DNA of 64,000 nt from Spirosoma lacussanchae (lineage in GTDB: Bacteria; Bacteroidota; Bacteroidia; Cytophagales; Spirosomataceae). Positions 61,969 to 64,000 of this stretch are shown piece after piece. Each line of letters opens with the position of its first letter. Positions within the stretch are counted from its first letter, which is position 1. The stretch lies in contig NZ_SWJG01000001.1 in the NCBI RefSeq assembly GCF_005870035.1, forward strand, positions 979,639 to 1,043,638. The letters run 5' to 3'. The notes below the pieces were generated by a model that saw only the letters and a list, made by a program, of their open reading frames with translations, had not been told where the DNA came from and made no database searches. Both the position numbers and the translations under genes were made by a program.

Positions 61969-61983
61969 AGCCTATCCGGGGCC

Positions 61984-61991
61984 CAAAGCTA
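61984..61991 (-). promoter_or_regulatory. -7 promoter element for EEP gene
   Basis: TAGCTTTG on the minus strand, exact TAnnTTTG, 16 bases before the ATG at 61968. Confidence 0.5.
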
Positions 61992-62165
61992 CGAAAAAGC
62001 CTTTACCAGCGTCGGCAGTAGGGCTTTCTGGGCTGTACAGACAGTAGGCTATCGGCGGTTATCGTCTTTCTGCCCTACAGGCTCTTTAAACCTGGTTTCG
62101 GTGCCGTCGTGTTCGCACTGATCCTATTCGTGAGCCTGTCCTACACGTAGTTAACCCCACTCGTT

Positions 62166-63071
62166 ATGATGCCATTGCGTACACTCTTGCTCGCTGGTCT
62201 GCTTTTCGTTACATCAGGCCTGGCCTTTGCCCAGACTAACCCCAACCGTCAGGACTGGGAGCCGCTCTTTAACGGAAAAGACCTGACCGGCTGGGATATC
62301 AAGATCACGGGCCAGCCCCTGAATGATAATTACAAGAATACATTCCGGGTCGAGAATGGTATTATGCGGCTGGCCTATGATCAGTATACCAGCTTCGATG
62401 GTAAATACGGGCACCTGTACTACAAGAAACCCTACTCGCACTATAGAGTGCGGTTCACGTACCGGTTTGTTGGTCAGCAAACCAAAGGCGGAGCGGCCTG
62501 GAATGTGCGCAACAGTGGAGTCATGCTCCATTCGCAGTCGGCTGCGAGTCTGTCGCTGGGCCAGGATTTTCCGGTGTCGCTCGAGTTGCAGCTGCTGGGC
62601 GGGCTGGGGAAGGGGCCGCGCCACACCGCTAACCTCTGCACCCCCGGCACAGAGGTCTACATGGATGGCAAGCTGAACCCCGCCCACTGCATCGATTCGG
62701 ACTCAAAAACCTACGACGGCGACCAGTGGGTAACGGCCGAAGCCATCGTGCTGGGCGATTCGGTCATTCATCATCTGGTAGATGGCGATACGGTGCTGAC
62801 CTACCAGCGGCCCCGGGTAAGCAGCTATTTCATCAGCGACGAGTATGACTGGAAAGCGGCCGGAATTCAGAATGTCGATTACTGGGCCAGCCGGGCTAAC
62901 AAACCACTCGGTGAAGGCTACATTGCGCTGCAGGCCGAGAGCCACCCGATCGATTTCCGCTCGGTCGAGATTCTCGAACTCAAAGGCTGTACCGACCGTA
63001 AGGCGCTGAACTACAAATCCTACTACGTAAAGTCCGACAATACCCGATGCCAGTACGGACGCAAGAAATGA
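62166..63071 (+). CDS. DUF1080 (3-keto-disaccharide hydrolase) domain protein
   Basis: A 301-residue exported protein. Signal peptide at 1-23 (ends AFAQ), then the DUF1080 beta-sandwich starting WEPLFNGKDLTGWDIK with a conserved NSGVMLHSQ and SLELQLLGG segment. In Bacteroidota such proteins act as 3-keto-glycoside or 3-keto-trehalose hydrolases. A C-terminal CTDRKALNYKSYYVKSD...CQYG segment resembles a cysteine-closed tail. Its stop is one base before the next gene's ATG, so they form an operon. Confidence 0.87.
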   Translation: MMPLRTLLLAGLLFVTSGLAFAQTNPNRQDWEPLFNGKDLTGWDIKITGQPLNDNYKNTFRVENGIMRLAYDQYTSFDGKYGHLYYKKPYSHYRVRFTYRFVGQQTKGGAAWNVRNSGVMLHSQSAASLSLGQDFPVSLELQLLGGLGKGPRHTANLCTPGTEVYMDGKLNPAHCIDSDSKTYDGDQWVTAEAIVLGDSVIHHLVDGDTVLTYQRPRVSSYFISDEYDWKAAGIQNVDYWASRANKPLGEGYIALQAESHPIDFRSVEILELKGCTDRKALNYKSYYVKSDNTRCQYGRKK

Positions 63072-63072
63072 C

Positions 63073-64000
63073 ATGAACCGGATTACGACAATCGACGTAA
63101 CGCGGGGATTGGTCATGGTCATCATGGCCCTCGATCACGTCCGCGACCTGCTCCACACACCCGCCCTGACGCAGAACCCGACCGATCTGGCCACGACAAC
63201 CCCTGCCATTTTTCTGACCCGCTGGATTACCCACCTCTGCGCCCCGACCTTCGTATTTCTGTCGGGGGTGTCGGCTTATCTGTCGTTACAAAAGCGCAAC
63301 TCGCCCGAAGCCCGGCGGTTTCTGCTGAAACGGGGGCTGGTGCTGATCGTGCTGGAGCTGACCGTTATCAACTTCGCGTTCTGGTTCGATATTCAGTTCA
63401 GGAGCCTTATGCTACAGGTCATTTTTGCCATTGGGGGCGGGCTGATGGTACTGTCGCTGCTGGCGAAGTTATCCGTTCGGTGGATAGCTGGTATCGGGTT
63501 CGGTATTGTCCTGCTGCATAACCTGCTGCCGTTTGCGCCGTTTGCTAATCCGGTGGGGAGTTTCGTATGGTCGCTGCTGTTCCGAACCAACGTGTTTGTG
63601 GTAAGCCCGGAACTGACAGTGCTGGTGGGTTATCCGCTGGTGCCCTGGCTGGGTATTATGCTGCTGGGGTTCGCAGCCGGGCGGTTGTTCGAGCAGCCGA
63701 TTACCAGTCGCCGACGGCTGCTGTGGCAACTGGGCCTGGGGGCGCTGGCGGTTTTTCTGGTGCTTCGATTGCTGAACCTCTATGGCGATCCGGCACCCTG
63801 GTCGGTGCAGAAGAGTGGTTTACTAACGGTGCTTTCGTTCCTGAACGTGAGCAAATATCCGCCTTCGTTGCTCTACACGGCCGTAACCATCGGACTGGCA
63901 CTGCTGATTCTGGCTGCTGCCGACGGAGCCGACAACGGCTTGACCCGCCTGCTACGCGTATATGGCCAGGTACCTATGTTCTACTACCTCATCCACTGGT
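63073..64000 (+). CDS. DUF1624/HGSNAT-like transmembrane acyltransferase, 5' part
   Basis: The gene is cut by the window end; 309 codons are visible. It begins MNRITTIDVTRGLVMVIMALDHVRDLLH, typical of heparan-alpha-glucosaminide N-acetyltransferase catalytic/DUF1624 proteins, followed by about eight membrane helices. The His in DHVRD is in the position expected for transfer of acetyl groups across the membrane. Starts one base after the DUF1080 stop, suggesting coupled expression and perhaps joint processing of a sugar substrate. Confidence 0.8.
   Translation, partial: MNRITTIDVTRGLVMVIMALDHVRDLLHTPALTQNPTDLATTTPAIFLTRWITHLCAPTFVFLSGVSAYLSLQKRNSPEARRFLLKRGLVLIVLELTVINFAFWFDIQFRSLMLQVIFAIGGGLMVLSLLAKLSVRWIAGIGFGIVLLHNLLPFAPFANPVGSFVWSLLFRTNVFVVSPELTVLVGYPLVPWLGIMLLGFAAGRLFEQPITSRRRLLWQLGLGALAVFLVLRLLNLYGDPAPWSVQKSGLLTVLSFLNVSKYPPSLLYTAVTIGLALLILAAADGADNGLTRLLRVYGQVPMFYYLIHW

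Noticed and set aside
62026..62080. Weak inverted repeat TAGGGC/GCCCTA
   Set aside because: Only six to eight pairs with large loop in a divergent region; no T run, so not reported as terminator.

Overview
The window is chromosomal DNA from a Bacteroidota bacterium, most likely a Cytophagales/Spirosomataceae relative such as Spirosoma (genus is inference). Reasons: moderately GC-rich DNA; promoters carrying the Bacteroidota -7 element TAnnTTTG in place of sigma70 boxes, with no clear Shine-Dalgarno; GLPGLI, OMP_b-brl and CarboxypepD_reg families; bifunctional hisB; carboxynorspermidine synthase; lipid A and heptose genes of a Gram-negative envelope; a carotenoid desaturase. No rRNA, tRNA, CRISPR array, prophage or transposase was seen. 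Most of the window is core or house-keeping sequence with a few accessory insertions.

Layout. 1-6.5 kb: TonB-like protein, secreted protein, carboxynorspermidine synthase, two tandem WapI-type immunity-like proteins, a TetR regulator and a Xaa-Pro aminopeptidase. 6.5-16.7 kb: exported protein, subtilase, DUF486 protein, hldD, queD-lpxB, a plsC-type acyltransferase preceded by a 33-residue membrane peptide gene and an attenuator-like inverted repeat, hisB, an NYN RNase fused to a cold-shock domain, and pabB. 16.8-24.7 kb: outer-membrane barrel plus GLPGLI protein, DUF6503 lipoprotein, and a divergent PLP decarboxylase / MocR regulator pair in somewhat AT-richer DNA followed by about 460 bp of non-coding sequence. 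24.7-32.7 kb: a giant ThuA / sugar dehydrogenase / PKD / cytochrome c protein, META lipoprotein, LEA-2 protein, flavin disulfide-reductase-like enzyme and HD hydrolase.

32.8-39.8 kb: a sugar-handling locus (MFS transporter divergent from two Gfo/Idh/MocA dehydrogenases and a TIM-barrel isomerase) interrupted by a four-helix-bundle gene with inverted repeats at its edges; then an SMR exporter and an alpha/beta hydrolase. 39.8-54.3 kb: a second small-peptide-like ORF, mutS2, S9 peptidase, a histidine kinase with seven PAS repeats, a propeller-like lipoprotein, carotenoid desaturase, two unrelated Na+/H+ antiporters flanking a mini HExxH protein. 54.3-64 kb: LolA-like protein, tandem intergenic repeats, clpB with an unusual upstream inverted repeat, a palindromic-repeat region, DUF418 protein, TspO-like protein, endonuclease/exonuclease/phosphatase protein, DUF1080 protein and the start of a DUF1624/HGSNAT-like acyltransferase cut by the window end.

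The best candidates for undescribed biology are (i) two tiny single-helix membrane peptides, at 12611-12712 and 39794-40033, that resemble each other in protein but not in codons; (ii) the alternative-hairpin arrangement between the first peptide and plsC; (iii) the orphan tandem WapI-like proteins; (iv) the four-helix-bundle insertion with its repeat ends; and (v) the NYN-cold-shock fusion.
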